Below are positions 63,048 through 64,000 of a stretch of 64,000 bases of DNA, one piece after another. Position numbers and translations under genes: made by a program. The first letter of the stretch is position 1, and each line of letters starts with the position of its first letter. Source of the DNA: Sclerodactyla briareus (Eukaryota > Echinodermata > Holothuroidea > Dendrochirotida > Sclerodactylidae). The DNA lies in assembly GCA_026419785.1 (NCBI GenBank), contig JAODTK010000311.1:1-64000 (forward strand). Reading direction: 5' to 3'. A model generated the notes under the pieces. The model was given only the letters and a program-made list of their open reading frames with translations. It made no database searches and had not been told where the DNA came from.

Positions 63048-64000
63048 TTGTTCTTTCCTGTGAAGGTAATCCTATGGGATGAGGGGATGGGGAATGGCAA
63101 CTGTGTCTGATGGGGGGGGGGGGGGGGCTAGATTTTTTTCTCCCGCTTGTCATAAAGGTGACTAAAAGTTACTTGATTAGTGCATACATAACCTTCTATC
63201 TTATCATCTATCTAATATTGCTGTGTACTGTGAAAGAACAAAATGTCATCTTTGATATGGAAGTCAGTTTTACAACATACGGTTACAGACATAAGTAATC
63301 AAGAAGGTTCCATATATGTGTTGTTAACCTCTGCCACTCAACCCGTCCTATCCAAACTAATCCGATATGCTTCAAATGTAGCGATAAAACTTAGCATGAT
63401 GAGCTCGCGAGCCAACCAAACCTGTCGTGTTCAATCAATCAACTTAGCCAGGCTGGTCCCTGGACTAACTAACGATGACACTCTGACTTCCTGATGACTA
63501 GAAATTTGTAGCCCTGTGATTCCTTTTGCTGGTGTGAATAATTATTGAAGCCCGCTCTCAAGCTCTCACTGGCTCCTTACCATCACAACTTACTTTCATA
63601 TGAACTCGTCCAACTTGGCTTGATTAGCTCTTGACCCCAAAAAATGCCCCATGGCCATGGCAACACGTGATATGTGTTGGATTGGTCAAATCCTGTGGAC
63701 TGTCTGGCCATTCAGTGCTTGAAGTTAGTCATGTAACCATTCGAACTGGGGTGTTTTCTGTGTGAACTTTTGACATTAGGTCATTAACATTACAGTGTGA
63801 TATCATTATTACCTCTAACCATGGACCTGCTGTATATCAGAGAGCACTATCGTCAAATAAAGTGATACAGCATGGCATAATTTTTTGTCCAGAATAAAAA
63901 TAGGCCATTGGTCTATTTCCTAAAAAAACAGCTGGCTGTCCTTATCATCCTTATGTGGAAGAATTACTAAAATTTCTGAAATTGAATCTCCAAATGCTTT
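63048..64000 (+). other. Pds5 3' UTR and flank
   Basis: AT-rich, no coding match. It contains a G-run (63111-63127) and the two AATAAA hexamers. I see no second gene before the window ends. Confidence 0.5.
63856..63898 (+). promoter_or_regulatory. candidate polyadenylation signals of Pds5
   Basis: Two canonical AATAAA hexamers lie at 63856-63861 and 63893-63898, about 810-850 bp after the Pds5 stop codon. Either could direct 3'-end formation. No transcript evidence is available here. Confidence 0.4.

Overview
The window reads as metazoan nuclear DNA carrying essentially one gene, spread over about 61 kb of the + strand: a Pds5 orthologue, the HEAT-repeat cohesin regulator. It enters the window already past its first ~100 codons (no earlier exon is visible) and ends with a stop codon at 63045-63047 and AATAAA signals near 63856 and 63893. 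I place 22 exons by short peptide matches to vertebrate PDS5A/PDS5B in the correct order, each bounded by an AG acceptor and a GT donor. The tail has AT-hook-like and SP/K-rich segments, as in PDS5B. Long introns, tRNA-derived SINEs, DIRS-type retrotransposons and array-carrying repeats suggest an invertebrate animal, quite possibly marine; I cannot place it further from sequence alone.

Most exons need one or more single-base frame corrections to stay aligned with Pds5, while splice sites and residue-level similarity are kept throughout. Together with many small indels between tandem-repeat copies and numerous long homopolymers, this looks more like uncorrected long-read error than gene death, but decay is not excluded.

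Layout: 1-1897 intron/5' flank with a dispersed repeat. 1898-7024 exons 1-4. 7025-19684 a 12.7-kb intron that is almost all nested repeats: a ~300-bp array, split by a DIRS-like element (about 9425-17505) that is itself split by a microsatellite-plus-array element (about 13280-15610), then a third array (17888-19505). 19685-28810 exons 5-11 with SINEs and a palindromic element. 28811-32864 an intron filled by a ~300-bp array. 32865-45611 exons 12-19 with two more palindromic elements. 45612-57847 a 12.2-kb intron holding a DIRS retrotransposon (46181-57730) with inverted terminal repeats, internal complementary region, and decayed gag, reverse transcriptase, RNase H and tyrosine recombinase. 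57848-63047 exons 20-22 encoding the basic tail. 63048-64000 3' UTR and flank.

The Pds5 product would act in the nucleus with cohesin, WAPL, sororin and ESCO-type acetyltransferases to control cohesin release and sister-chromatid cohesion. The remaining features are mobile or repetitive DNA in its introns. The most interesting are the two DIRS-type elements, one apparently lacking coding capacity but retaining the full ITR/ICR architecture; three palindromic elements sharing an apical GGCGCAGCC core; and three elements with common ends around different tandem arrays.
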